DNA of 64,000 bases. Origin: Subdoligranulum variabile (GTDB taxonomy: Bacteria; Bacillota; Clostridia; Oscillospirales; Ruminococcaceae). The DNA is taken from NCBI GenBank assembly GCA_003343905.1, contig QAKI01000005.1, positions 31,176 to 95,175 of the forward strand, read 5' to 3'. The notes under the pieces are model-generated. The model worked only from the letters and a program-made list of their open reading frames with translations. It was not told where the DNA came from and searched no databases. How positions within the stretch are numbered: position 1 is the stretch's first letter; every line of letters starts with the position of its first letter. Below are positions 32,937 through 40,990 of the stretch, piece after piece. The position numbers and the translations under genes were made by a program.

Positions 32937-33653
32937 ATGTATCAGAATTACAATGATATTTCCTATGCAGAGAGCCCGTTCGGTACCCTGAGTCAATATA
33001 TGACCAAGACCTTCGGCTGGATGTTTGCGGGATTGATGGTCACCTTCGCCACCGGCATTGCCACGGTGGCCAGCGGGCTGATTGTTCCGCTGGTGAGCAC
33101 CGGCCTGATCTTCGCCACGGTCATCGGTGAACTGGCGCTGGTGTTCGTGCTTTCGGGGCGCATCACCAAGATCAAGCCCTCCACCGCCACCGGCCTTTTC
33201 TTCCTGTATGCAGTGCTCAACGGCATGAACCTGGCCACCATCTTCCTGGTGTATGACTTGGGCACCCTGGTGCTCGCCTTCCTGGTGGGCGCGGTCTACT
33301 TCGGCGTGATGGCCGTCTACGGCGCCACCACCCGCAAGGACCTGACCGGCTGGGGCCCCAAGCTGCTGGGCGGCCTGATGGCTCTGATCGTCTGCTCGCT
33401 GGTGGGCAGCCTGCTCAGCATGTTCGGCGTCCGCTTCGGCTTCATGGATCTGGTGCTGTGCGCGGTGGGGCTGCTGCTCTTCATGGGCCTGACCGCTTTT
33501 GACACCCAGATGCTCAAGCACCATTACGCCTACTTCGGCGGGGACGCGGCCATGCTGCACAAGGCGTCCATCATCGGCGCGCTGAACCTGTATCTGGACT
33601 TCATCAACATCTTCCTGTATATCGTGCGCATGATCGGCCGCAACGACAACTGA
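32937..33653 (+). CDS. Bax inhibitor-1/YccA family membrane protein
   Basis: A 238-residue protein with seven predicted membrane helices. It shows the family pattern, including LNGMNLATIFLVYDLG in the middle and FDTQMLKHHYAYFGGD and ALNLYLDFINIFLYIVR near the C-terminus. Bacterial relatives such as BsYetJ are pH-sensitive calcium leak channels; others affect membrane protein turnover. The acidic residues of the last helices are kept. AAAGGGG precedes the ATG. Single gene, ending in a terminator. Confidence 0.92.
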   Translation: MYQNYNDISYAESPFGTLSQYMTKTFGWMFAGLMVTFATGIATVASGLIVPLVSTGLIFATVIGELALVFVLSGRITKIKPSTATGLFFLYAVLNGMNLATIFLVYDLGTLVLAFLVGAVYFGVMAVYGATTRKDLTGWGPKLLGGLMALIVCSLVGSLLSMFGVRFGFMDLVLCAVGLLLFMGLTAFDTQMLKHHYAYFGGDAAMLHKASIIGALNLYLDFINIFLYIVRMIGRNDN

Positions 33654-33664
33654 TCCTGCCGCCG

Positions 33665-33696
33665 GGGGAGGGGCCTTGCGCCCCTCCTCTTTTTTG
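33665..33696 (+). terminator. Intrinsic terminator after the Bax-inhibitor-1 gene
   Basis: A GC-rich stem (33665-33674 with 33680-33689) followed by six T. The pheST promoter begins nine bases later. Confidence 0.88.
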
Positions 33697-33704
33697 TTGC
33701 AGCC

Positions 33705-33733
33705 TTGACAAATCCCGGCGGGCTGGCTATACT
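33705..33733 (+). promoter_or_regulatory. pheST promoter
   Basis: Perfect TTGACA (33705-33710), 17 bases and TATACT (33728-33733). Confidence 0.85.
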
Positions 33734-33744
33734 AATGCTTGTAT

Positions 33745-34020
33745 AGAAAACACGATGACGGAGAGAGTACGCGCGGGGCCTTTGGGCCAGAGAGGGCGGT
33801 CACCGGCTGCAAGCCGCCTGCAAAGCACCCGCGGGGAAGTTCGCTCCCGAGTGGTGCGCGGGAACCGCCCGGTCCGGGCCAGTAGCGCGCAACGGTCCCC
33901 GCACCGTTACCGGCGGACAAAGAGCGCCGCATGCAGCCATGCGGAACACGGGTGGTACCGCGGAGTTTTGGCATACCAAGGCTTCGTCCCTGATGATGAG
34001 CAGGGACGTGGCCTTTTTTG
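33745..34020 (+). promoter_or_regulatory. T-box riboswitch with phenylalanine specifier
   Basis: The leader has the T-box sequence GGGTGGTACCGCGG at 33950-33963, an AGAGAGTA-type start of stem I, and a terminator hairpin (33980-34013: GGC..CGTCCCTG with CAGGGACG..GCC) followed by six T. In the stem I loop, GAAGTTCGC contains TTC at 33840-33842, a phenylalanine codon, matching pheS downstream. Uncharged tRNA-Phe would stabilise the antiterminator and turn on pheST. Confidence 0.95.
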
Positions 34021-34053
34021 TTTGCCCCGCCCCGGAACAAGCGGAGGTGTACT

Positions 34054-35076
34054 ATGGAAGAAAAAATCAAAGAATTGCGCGCCGCCATCGAACAGGCGGG
34101 CGCAGCCGTCGCCAGCGAGGCGCAGCTTTCGGAGTTCTGGCAGAAGTTCCTGAGCAAGAACGGCGCCGTGGCCGGGCTGACCAAGTCCCTGCGGGATGTC
34201 CCCAAAGAGGACCGCCCGGCGGTGGGCAAGACCATCAACGAGTTCAAATCCTGGGCCGAGGCGCAGTATCAGGCGCTGTCGGCGCAGGTGGAACAGGCCG
34301 CCCTGGCCGCCCGCAACGCGGCGGAAACGGTGGACATCACCCTGCCTGCCAAGACGCGCGCTGCCGGCAGCCTGCATCCCATCACCCTTGTCAAGAACGA
34401 GATCGTGGATGCTTTCGCCGGTATGGGCTTTGAAATTTATGAAGGCCCTGAGATCGAGGACGACGACCACAACTTTACCCGCCTGAACGTGCCGAAGAAC
34501 CATCCGGCGCGTGATATGCAGGATACGTTCTATGTGGCCGAGGACATCGTGCTGCGCACCCACACCAGCCCCGGGCAGATCCGCGTCATGGACCGGAAAA
34601 AGCCCCCCATCAAGGTGCTGGTGCCCGGCCGCGTGTTCCGTTCGGACTCCGACGCCACCCACAGCCCCATGTTCCACCAGATGGAGGGCCTTGTGGTGGA
34701 CAAGGGCATTACGCTGTGCGATCTGCAGGGCATGCTGGACGAGTTCGTGCGCGCCCTGTTCGGCGCGGGCGTCAAGACGCGGCTGCGCCCGTCCTACTTC
34801 CCGTTCACCGAACCCAGCGTGGAAGTGGACGTTTCCTGCTTTGAATGCGGCGGCAAGGGCTGCCCGCTGTGCAAGCACACCGGCTGGATCGAAGTGCTGG
34901 GCGGCGGCATCGTGCACCACAACGTGCTGGAAAACTGCGGCATCGACCCGAAAGAATATTCGGGCCTTGCTTTCGGCATCGGCATCGAGCGTATCGCCAT
35001 GCTCAAGTACGGCATCAACAACATCGGCCTGATGTTTGAAAATGACCTGCGGTTCCTGAAGCAGTTCGAGGATTGA
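34054..35076 (+). CDS. pheS: Phenylalanyl-tRNA synthetase alpha subunit
   Basis: The catalytic subunit of the alpha2-beta2 enzyme. The 340-residue protein has an N-terminal coiled-coil for tRNA binding (residues 1-85) and class II motifs (GLVVDKGITLCDLQGML region, FRSDSDATHSPMFHQMEG, and motif 3 FGIGIERIAMLKYGI). An in-frame upstream ATG at 34018 lies in the T-box terminator; GGAGGT sits in front of the ATG at 34054. A small cysteine set (CFECGGKGCPLC) replaces the usual linker, as in many clostridial PheS. Confidence 0.97.
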   Translation: MEEKIKELRAAIEQAGAAVASEAQLSEFWQKFLSKNGAVAGLTKSLRDVPKEDRPAVGKTINEFKSWAEAQYQALSAQVEQAALAARNAAETVDITLPAKTRAAGSLHPITLVKNEIVDAFAGMGFEIYEGPEIEDDDHNFTRLNVPKNHPARDMQDTFYVAEDIVLRTHTSPGQIRVMDRKKPPIKVLVPGRVFRSDSDATHSPMFHQMEGLVVDKGITLCDLQGMLDEFVRALFGAGVKTRLRPSYFPFTEPSVEVDVSCFECGGKGCPLCKHTGWIEVLGGGIVHHNVLENCGIDPKEYSGLAFGIGIERIAMLKYGINNIGLMFENDLRFLKQFED

Positions 35077-35092
35077 GAGGGGGAAGTCTGGA

Positions 35093-37516
35093 ATGAAAGT
35101 ACCATTCAGTTGGCTGAAACAATATGTGGAGATCGACGTCACGGCGCAGGAGCTGGAAAGCAAGCTCTTTGACTGCGGCTTCGAGGTGGAAGAACTCATC
35201 GACCTTTCCGCCGGGATCGACAAAGTCGTGGTCGGCGTTGTGACCGAGTGCGTGCCCCAGGAGGGCACCCACCTGCACATCTGCAAGGTGGACTGCGGCG
35301 ATTACGGCCGCGAGATCCAGATCTCCACCGGCGCGCCCAATGTCTACGCGGGCATGCACACTGCCGCCGCGCTGGACGGCTCCACGCTGCCCGGCGGCAT
35401 CAAGATCAAGGCCAAGCCCCTGATGGGCGTCGAGTCCAACGGTATGCTCTGCAGCGGCGAGGAACTGGGCCTGAACGACGACCTGTACCCCGGCGCCGAG
35501 GTGTACGGCCTGCTGGACCTGCCCAAGGATACCGTGCCCGGCACGCCGATCCAGCAGGTCGTCGGCCTGGACGATTACATTTTTGATATTTCCATCACGG
35601 CGAACCGCGCCGACTGCCAGAGCGTTCTGGGCATCGCGCGGGAAGTCGCCGCGGTCCTGGGCAAGCCCCTGCAGATGCCCGCCACCGACTATACCGAATC
35701 TGATGCTACCGACCCGCGCCTGTCCATCACGGTGGAAGCGCCGGACCTCTGCCCGCGGTATATCGGCCACTATGTGCGCAACATCACGCCCGGCCCCTCG
35801 CCGCGCTGGATGCGCCGCCGCCTGGCGCTGTGCGGCCTGCGCAGCATCTCCAACGTGGTGGACATCACCAACTATGTCATGCTGGAGATCGGCCAGCCCA
35901 TGCACGCCTTTGATATGGACACGCTGGAAAGCTGCCGGATCATCGTGCGCCGTGCCGCGGAAGGGGAAGAGATCACCACCCTGGACGGCAAGGAATTCAA
36001 GCTCACGCCCAACAATTTGGTCATCTGCGACGGCTCCAAGCCGGTGGCGCTGGCCGGCGTCATGGGCGGCCTGAACAGCGAGATCAAGGACGGCACCACC
36101 CAACTGCTGTTCGAGTCCGCCAAGTTCGCGCGGGACAACATCCGCCGCACCGCCCGCGGCCTGGGCCAGAACACCGATGCGTCCAGCCATTATGAAAAGG
36201 GCATCTCGGAATATACCACCGAGCTGGGCATGGCCCGCGCGCTGCACCTGATCCAGGAACTGGGCTGCGGCGAGGTCACCGCCAGCCATTTCGACTGCTC
36301 CGCGGGCGCCCCGCGGCAGGGCAAGCAGTTCACCGCGACCATCAGCGGCATCAACGCCATCCTGGGCATCCAGGTGCCCGCCGACGCGGTGGTGGACATT
36401 CTGCACCGTCTGCAGTTTGAAGTCACGCTGGAAGCCGACGGCGACACCATGCAGGTCACCGCGCCCCGCTGGCGCGAGGACATCGAGATCGGCGAGCCCG
36501 ATCTGGCGGAGGAAGTCATCCGTGAATACGGCTACGGCCACATCACGCCCACCTTCCTTAAGGCCGCGCAGGTCACCACCGGCGGCCTGACCCCCGGCCA
36601 GAAGGCTCGCGCCAAGGCCAAGCGCGCCATGTGCGCCCAGGGCTTCTATGAAGCCGAGACGCTGGCTTTCTACGCCGACGCCGACCTGGATATGCTGCAC
36701 ATTGCCCCCGACGCGCCGGAGCGCAACGTGATCCGCATTTTGAACCCGATCTCTTCCAATCTGACCATCATGCGCCCGCTGCTGGCGCCCTCCCTGCTCA
36801 ACGTGGTGGTGGACAACCTCAAGAAGGGCAACGCCGAAGGCCGCCTGTTCGAGCTGTCCAACATCTACATCCCCAAACAGCAGCCGGTCACCGAACTGCC
36901 GGAGGAGCGTCTGCACCTGGGCTTCGCGGCCTGGGGCGAAGGGGAGGACTTCTTTGCCGTCAAGGGCGCGGTGGAAGCACTGGGCGCGGCGTTCGGCACC
37001 GAACTGACCGTTGAGCGCGCCGCCGATGTGCCCTGGCTGCACCCCGGCATCGCCGCCTATATCCTGTGCGCGGGCGAGCGCGTGGGCGTCTTTGGCAAGC
37101 TGGCCAACGACGTGACTGCGGAACTGAAACTGCCCAAGGACAGCCGCAGCAACCAGAACATCTACCTGGGCGAGATCGACTGGCCCCGGCTGTATGCGCT
37201 GGCGCCCGGCGCGCTGCGCTATACGCCGATCCCCGAACTGCCGCCGGTCCAGCGCGATCTGGCGCTGGTGGCGCCCGAGTCCGCCGAATGCGGCACGCTG
37301 ATGGCCGAAATGCGCCGCGCCTGCAAGCAGCTGACCAAGGTGGAGCTGTTCGACATCTACCGCGGCGAAAAGCTGGGCGAGGGCAAAAAGAGCATGGCGT
37401 TCACCCTGTACTTCCAGCCCGGCGACAAGCCGTTCACGCCCGATGAAATGGATCGTTTCATCAAGAAGATCCTGGGCAACCTCAAGTTCAAGCTGGGCAT
37501 CGAGATCCGCGAGTGA
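35093..37516 (+). CDS. pheT: Phenylalanyl-tRNA synthetase beta subunit
   Basis: An 807-residue beta subunit: N-terminal region, tRNA-binding OB fold (about residues 40-150), B3/4 editing domain (centred near residue 250) that hydrolyses Tyr-tRNA-Phe, B5 domain, synthetase core-like domain and a C-terminal anticodon-binding FDX-ACB domain ending LKFKLGIEIRE. Length and domain order are normal. It follows pheS by 16 bases and shares the T-box control. Confidence 0.97.
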   Translation: MKVPFSWLKQYVEIDVTAQELESKLFDCGFEVEELIDLSAGIDKVVVGVVTECVPQEGTHLHICKVDCGDYGREIQISTGAPNVYAGMHTAAALDGSTLPGGIKIKAKPLMGVESNGMLCSGEELGLNDDLYPGAEVYGLLDLPKDTVPGTPIQQVVGLDDYIFDISITANRADCQSVLGIAREVAAVLGKPLQMPATDYTESDATDPRLSITVEAPDLCPRYIGHYVRNITPGPSPRWMRRRLALCGLRSISNVVDITNYVMLEIGQPMHAFDMDTLESCRIIVRRAAEGEEITTLDGKEFKLTPNNLVICDGSKPVALAGVMGGLNSEIKDGTTQLLFESAKFARDNIRRTARGLGQNTDASSHYEKGISEYTTELGMARALHLIQELGCGEVTASHFDCSAGAPRQGKQFTATISGINAILGIQVPADAVVDILHRLQFEVTLEADGDTMQVTAPRWREDIEIGEPDLAEEVIREYGYGHITPTFLKAAQVTTGGLTPGQKARAKAKRAMCAQGFYEAETLAFYADADLDMLHIAPDAPERNVIRILNPISSNLTIMRPLLAPSLLNVVVDNLKKGNAEGRLFELSNIYIPKQQPVTELPEERLHLGFAAWGEGEDFFAVKGAVEALGAAFGTELTVERAADVPWLHPGIAAYILCAGERVGVFGKLANDVTAELKLPKDSRSNQNIYLGEIDWPRLYALAPGALRYTPIPELPPVQRDLALVAPESAECGTLMAEMRRACKQLTKVELFDIYRGEKLGEGKKSMAFTLYFQPGDKPFTPDEMDRFIKKILGNLKFKLGIEIRE

Positions 37517-37527
37517 TCCCGGCCCCG

Positions 37528-37560
37528 ACCGCTGTGCGCTGCCGTGCACGGCGGTTTTTC
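37528..37560 (+). terminator. Intrinsic terminator after pheT
   Basis: ACCGCTGTGC (37528-37537) pairs with GCACGGCGGT (37546-37555, one G-U pair), then TTTTTCTT. The next promoter starts at 37561. Confidence 0.8.
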
Positions 37561-37589
37561 TTGCAATTTGCGCCGCAATGGCGTATAGT
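37561..37589 (+). promoter_or_regulatory. Promoter of the sortase gene
   Basis: TTGCAA (37561-37566), 17 bases and TATAGT (37584-37589), directly after the pheT terminator tail. Confidence 0.65.
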
Positions 37590-37621
37590 AGAGATAAATT
37601 TGACAAGGTGGAGTGATCCCA

Positions 37622-38575
37622 ATGGCTAAGATCCATCGCAGCGACGCGCCCTATACCCGGCATCCGGGCCAGGCGACACAGCAGTTCCAGGCCCAACCGG
37701 CCGAACCCCCGCAGCCGGAGGAAGAAGCCCCGGCCTGTTCGGAACCTAACGGGGACGAGGAAGACGGGGACGAAGCGCCCCCCGCGCCGGAAAAACCGAA
37801 GAAAACGAAGCGCAAAAAGGGCAAGGCGGATATTTTCTATAATATCGCCATGGTGGTATGCCTGGCGGTCTTTCTGGTCAGCGGCGGCCTGCTGGTCAAG
37901 CGTTTTTTTGACGACCGCCAGAGCGAAAGCGAGTTCGCCGCGCTGGAATCCATGATCGATTCCGACGCCCCGGCGGCGGAAGGCGAGGAGTCCAACAGCG
38001 CCAAGTTTGCCGCCCTGCGGGACCAGAACAGCGATTTCATCGGCTGGATCTCCATCGAGGATACCAAGCTGGACTTCCCGGTCATGTACGCGCCGAATAA
38101 CAAGGACTTCTATCTGCGCCATGACTTCAACAAAGAGTACAGCATCTACGGCGTGCCCTATCTGGACGAAAAGACCACGCTGGGGGCGAACGACCAGAGC
38201 GAGAACCTCATCATCTACGGCCATAACATGAAGACCGGCACGATCTTTGGCTGCCTGACGGGCTACAAGGACGCGGATTATTATGAGGAACACCCCTACG
38301 TTCAGTTCGACACCGTCTACGGCGATGCGACCTATGAAGTGTTCGCGGCGTTCAGCATCGACGTAGTGGCGGATACGAGCTTTGTCTATAACCAGTATGT
38401 GGATATGGACGAAGATACCTACAACACCTATGTGGATGAGGTGATCTCCCGCAGCGATGTGGACACCGGCATCCGCCCCGCCTACGGCGAACAACTGCTG
38501 ACCCTTTCCACCTGCGAATATTCCAGCGACAATGGCCGTTATGTGGTGGTGGCCCGGCGGGTGGACGCTGAATAA
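37622..38575 (+). CDS. srtB: Class B sortase
   Basis: A 317-residue membrane-anchored transpeptidase that attaches surface proteins to the cell wall. Order: a charged, Pro/Glu-rich cytoplasmic stretch to about residue 70, one membrane helix (IAMVVCLAVFLVSGGLL), then the sortase domain with His201 in YGHNM and the nucleophile Cys298 in TLSTCEYSS; an arginine follows in VVVARRV. The long cytoplasmic N-terminus is unusual for sortases. AAGGTGGAG favours the ATG at 37622 over the GTG at 37613. No sorting-signal substrate is encoded nearby. Confidence 0.92.
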   Translation: MAKIHRSDAPYTRHPGQATQQFQAQPAEPPQPEEEAPACSEPNGDEEDGDEAPPAPEKPKKTKRKKGKADIFYNIAMVVCLAVFLVSGGLLVKRFFDDRQSESEFAALESMIDSDAPAAEGEESNSAKFAALRDQNSDFIGWISIEDTKLDFPVMYAPNNKDFYLRHDFNKEYSIYGVPYLDEKTTLGANDQSENLIIYGHNMKTGTIFGCLTGYKDADYYEEHPYVQFDTVYGDATYEVFAAFSIDVVADTSFVYNQYVDMDEDTYNTYVDEVISRSDVDTGIRPAYGEQLLTLSTCEYSSDNGRYVVVARRVDAE

Positions 38576-38634
38576 AAGCACTCCGCCCCGCCGCCTGGCA
38601 GGGGAGGGGCGCCCCAAAAATATCCATGCTGTCT

Positions 38635-38692
38635 GCCGCGCAGCCTTCCCGCGTGCCTTTTGTACAGGCGAACGGGCGGGAAACTGCGCGGC
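38635..38692 (+). other. Long structured hairpin between srtB and glmS
   Basis: GCCGCGCAG-CC-TTCCCGC (38635-38652) pairs perfectly with GCGGGAA-A-CTGCGCGGC (38676-38692): 16 pairs with one small internal loop. The 23-base apical part can form GCCT/AGGC. It stands directly before the terminator, so the srtB transcript would end in two stacked hairpins. It is not a glmS ribozyme that I can recognise. Confidence 0.6.
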
Positions 38693-38693
38693 C

Positions 38694-38729
38694 CGGGCGG
38701 CTGTCGGGTCGGACAGCCGCCCGTTTTTT
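38694..38729 (+). terminator. Intrinsic terminator after srtB
   Basis: CGGGCGGCTGTC (38694-38705) pairs with GACAGCCGCCCG (38712-38723), followed by six T. Confidence 0.92.
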
Positions 38730-38741
38730 GTTGCGGCAGGG

Positions 38742-38770
38742 TAGACATTTTCCGGGAAAACGAATATACT
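38742..38770 (+). promoter_or_regulatory. glmS promoter
   Basis: TAGACA (38742-38747), 17 bases and TATACT (38765-38770). The leader to the ATG is about 190 bases; I do not see the conserved glmS ribozyme core in it. Confidence 0.7.
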
Positions 38771-38965
38771 GATAAGAGTATGGTCCCGGCCCGGGACCCG
38801 CAAAGACCGTTACGGCTCATGTACGCGGACGGCATAAGAAAACAGGAGACCGACAAAAAGCGCGAAATGCTGCTGAAAAATCCGGCTCTGTTTTCTTGGG
38901 ATGCTGCGCTGTGCAGGGGCGTTTCTTTCCGCGCGCAACCGCGCACCAAAACGGAGGAACTATTC

Positions 38966-40807
38966 ATGTGTGGAATCGTAGGCTTTACAGGTACCGTGCA
39001 GGCCGCGCCGATCTTGCTGGACGGCCTTGCCAAACTGGAATACCGCGGGTATGACTCGGCCGGGCTGGCGGTGCAGAACGCCGCCGGCAAGATCGAGGTC
39101 GTCAAGGCCAAGGGGCGGCTGAAGGTCCTCAGCGAGATGACCGACGGCGGCCAGGCGGTGCAGGGGAACTGCGGCATCGGCCACACCCGCTGGGCGACCC
39201 ATGGCGAGCCCTCGGTGGTCAACGCGCATCCGCATTATTCCCGTGACCAGAAGATCGCGGTCGTCCATAACGGCATCATTGAGAACTATCTTGAGATCAA
39301 AGAGCGGCTGACCAACCGCGGCTATACCTTTGTTTCCCAAACTGATACCGAGGTGGTGGCCCAGCTGCTGGACTACTACTATACCGGGGAATCGGCGGGC
39401 GACGCGCTGGACGCGATCTCCCGCATGATGCTGCATGTGCGCGGTTCCTATGCGCTGGGCATCCTGTTTGCGGACCAGCCCGGCACGGTCTACGCGGTGC
39501 GCAAGGACAGCCCGCTCATCGTGGGCCGGTGCGAAAACGGCGCCATCATCGCCTCGGACGTGCCTGCGCTGCTGCGCTACACCCGCACGGTGTACTACAT
39601 CGGCAATCAGGAGATCGCTCGGCTGACCGCGGACTCCATCGACTTTTTCAACATTGACAAAGAACCCATCCAGCACGAGACCGTCACCATCGAGTGGGAC
39701 GCCGAAGCGGCCGAAAAGGGTGGCTACGAGCATTTCATGATGAAGGAGATCCACGAACAGCCTGCGGCCGTGCGGGACACCATCTCCCCGCGCCTGAAGG
39801 AAGGGCGGATCGACCTTTCGGAACTGGCGCTGGACGAGGACGCCATCCGCGCCGTGCGCCGCATCTATATCATCGGCTGCGGCTCGGCCTACCATGTGGG
39901 CATGGCGGCCCGCTATGTCTTTGAAAGCCTGGCCCGCCTGCCGGTGGAGGTGGATGTGGCCAGCGAGTTCCGTTACCGTGACCCGGTGCTGGAACCGGAT
40001 TCCCTGGCGCTGGTCATCAGCCAGAGCGGCGAGACCGCCGACACTCTGGCGGCGCTGCGCCTGTGCAAGGACCGGGGCGTGCGCACCGTGGGCATCGTCA
40101 ACGTGGTGGGCTCCAGCATTGCGCGGGAGGCCGACGCCACCATGTACACCTGGGCGGGGCCGGAGATCTCGGTGGCGACGACCAAGGCCTACAGCACCCA
40201 GCTTGCGGCCTGCTACCTGCTGGCGACCGAGTTCGCCCGGGTGCGCGGCACGCTGGCCGAAGGGCAGTATGAGCATCTGATCCAGGAGATGGAGTCCCTG
40301 CCCGACAAGATCCAGAAAATCCTGGAGGACAAAGAGCGCATCCAGTGGTTCGCCAGCAAATACGCCAACGCCAGGGACGCGTTCTTCATCGGGCGCGGGC
40401 TGGATTACGCCGTGGCACTGGAGGGCAGCCTGAAATTCAAGGAGATCAGCTATATCCACTCCGAGGCGTTCGCCGCGGGGGAGATGAAGCACGGCCCGAT
40501 CTCTCTGGTGGAAGGCGGCACGCTGGTGGTGGGCATCCTGACCCAGCCGGACCTGTACGAAAAGTGCGTTTCCAACATGGTGGAAGTCAAGAGCCGCGGC
40601 GCGTTCCTGATGGGGCTGACGACCTACGGCAACTACAGCATCGAGGACACCGCCGGTTTTACGGTCTATGTGCCCAAGACCGACCCGCATTTCGCCACCA
40701 GCCTGGCGGTCATCCCGCTGCAGCTGCTGGCCTATTACGTGAGCTGCGCCAAGGGCCTGGACGTGGATAAACCGCGCAATCTGGCCAAGAGCGTTACGGT
40801 CGAATAA
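38966..40807 (+). CDS. glmS: Glutamine-fructose-6-phosphate aminotransferase
   Basis: Makes glucosamine-6-phosphate, the entry to UDP-GlcNAc. The 613-residue protein has the N-terminal glutaminase domain with nucleophile Cys2 (MCGIVGFTG) and two SIS domains for isomerase activity (GCGSAYHVGMAARYVFE; the ending DKPRNLAKSVTVE is the family C-terminus). The open frame continues upstream to 38660, but GGAGGAA precedes the ATG at 38966, and Cys2 must be the second residue. Downstream genes for a UDP-sugar dehydratase and a sugar transferase may use its product pathway. Confidence 0.97.
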   Translation: MCGIVGFTGTVQAAPILLDGLAKLEYRGYDSAGLAVQNAAGKIEVVKAKGRLKVLSEMTDGGQAVQGNCGIGHTRWATHGEPSVVNAHPHYSRDQKIAVVHNGIIENYLEIKERLTNRGYTFVSQTDTEVVAQLLDYYYTGESAGDALDAISRMMLHVRGSYALGILFADQPGTVYAVRKDSPLIVGRCENGAIIASDVPALLRYTRTVYYIGNQEIARLTADSIDFFNIDKEPIQHETVTIEWDAEAAEKGGYEHFMMKEIHEQPAAVRDTISPRLKEGRIDLSELALDEDAIRAVRRIYIIGCGSAYHVGMAARYVFESLARLPVEVDVASEFRYRDPVLEPDSLALVISQSGETADTLAALRLCKDRGVRTVGIVNVVGSSIAREADATMYTWAGPEISVATTKAYSTQLAACYLLATEFARVRGTLAEGQYEHLIQEMESLPDKIQKILEDKERIQWFASKYANARDAFFIGRGLDYAVALEGSLKFKEISYIHSEAFAAGEMKHGPISLVEGGTLVVGILTQPDLYEKCVSNMVEVKSRGAFLMGLTTYGNYSIEDTAGFTVYVPKTDPHFATSLAVIPLQLLAYYVSCAKGLDVDKPRNLAKSVTVE

Positions 40808-40857
40808 GGAACTTCGGCTGATTGTCCAAAAAAAGCTGCCATATTTTGGGCAGTGTG

Positions 40858-40901
40858 CGCCCCGTTTGCCGCATGAAAGGCGAGACAGACGGGGCCCTTT
40901 T
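40858..40901 (+). terminator. Terminator after glmS
   Basis: GCCCCGT (about 40859-40865) pairs with ACGGGGC (about 40889-40895) with an inner TTGCC/GGCGA part, followed by CCTTTTGTG. TATACT elements at 40906-40911 and 40911-40916 suggest the next promoter, but its -35 is weak. Confidence 0.7.
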
Positions 40902-40990
40902 GTGCTATACTATACTGTGACCGCAAAAGTCGCAATAAAATGTCAACGCCCCGCTGCCGGGCTTTGGATAGATAAAGGATTTACAGAGAT

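Noticed and set aside
35015..38803. A 1262-residue minus-strand frame across pheT and srtB
   Set aside because: It is antisense to two well-identified genes and crosses their intergenic terminators. His/Ala/Gly/Val-rich translation without domains is typical of a shadow frame.
38771..38965. glmS ribozyme in the glmS leader
   Set aside because: The leader is long enough, but the conserved ribozyme core and the usual pairing elements are not visible.
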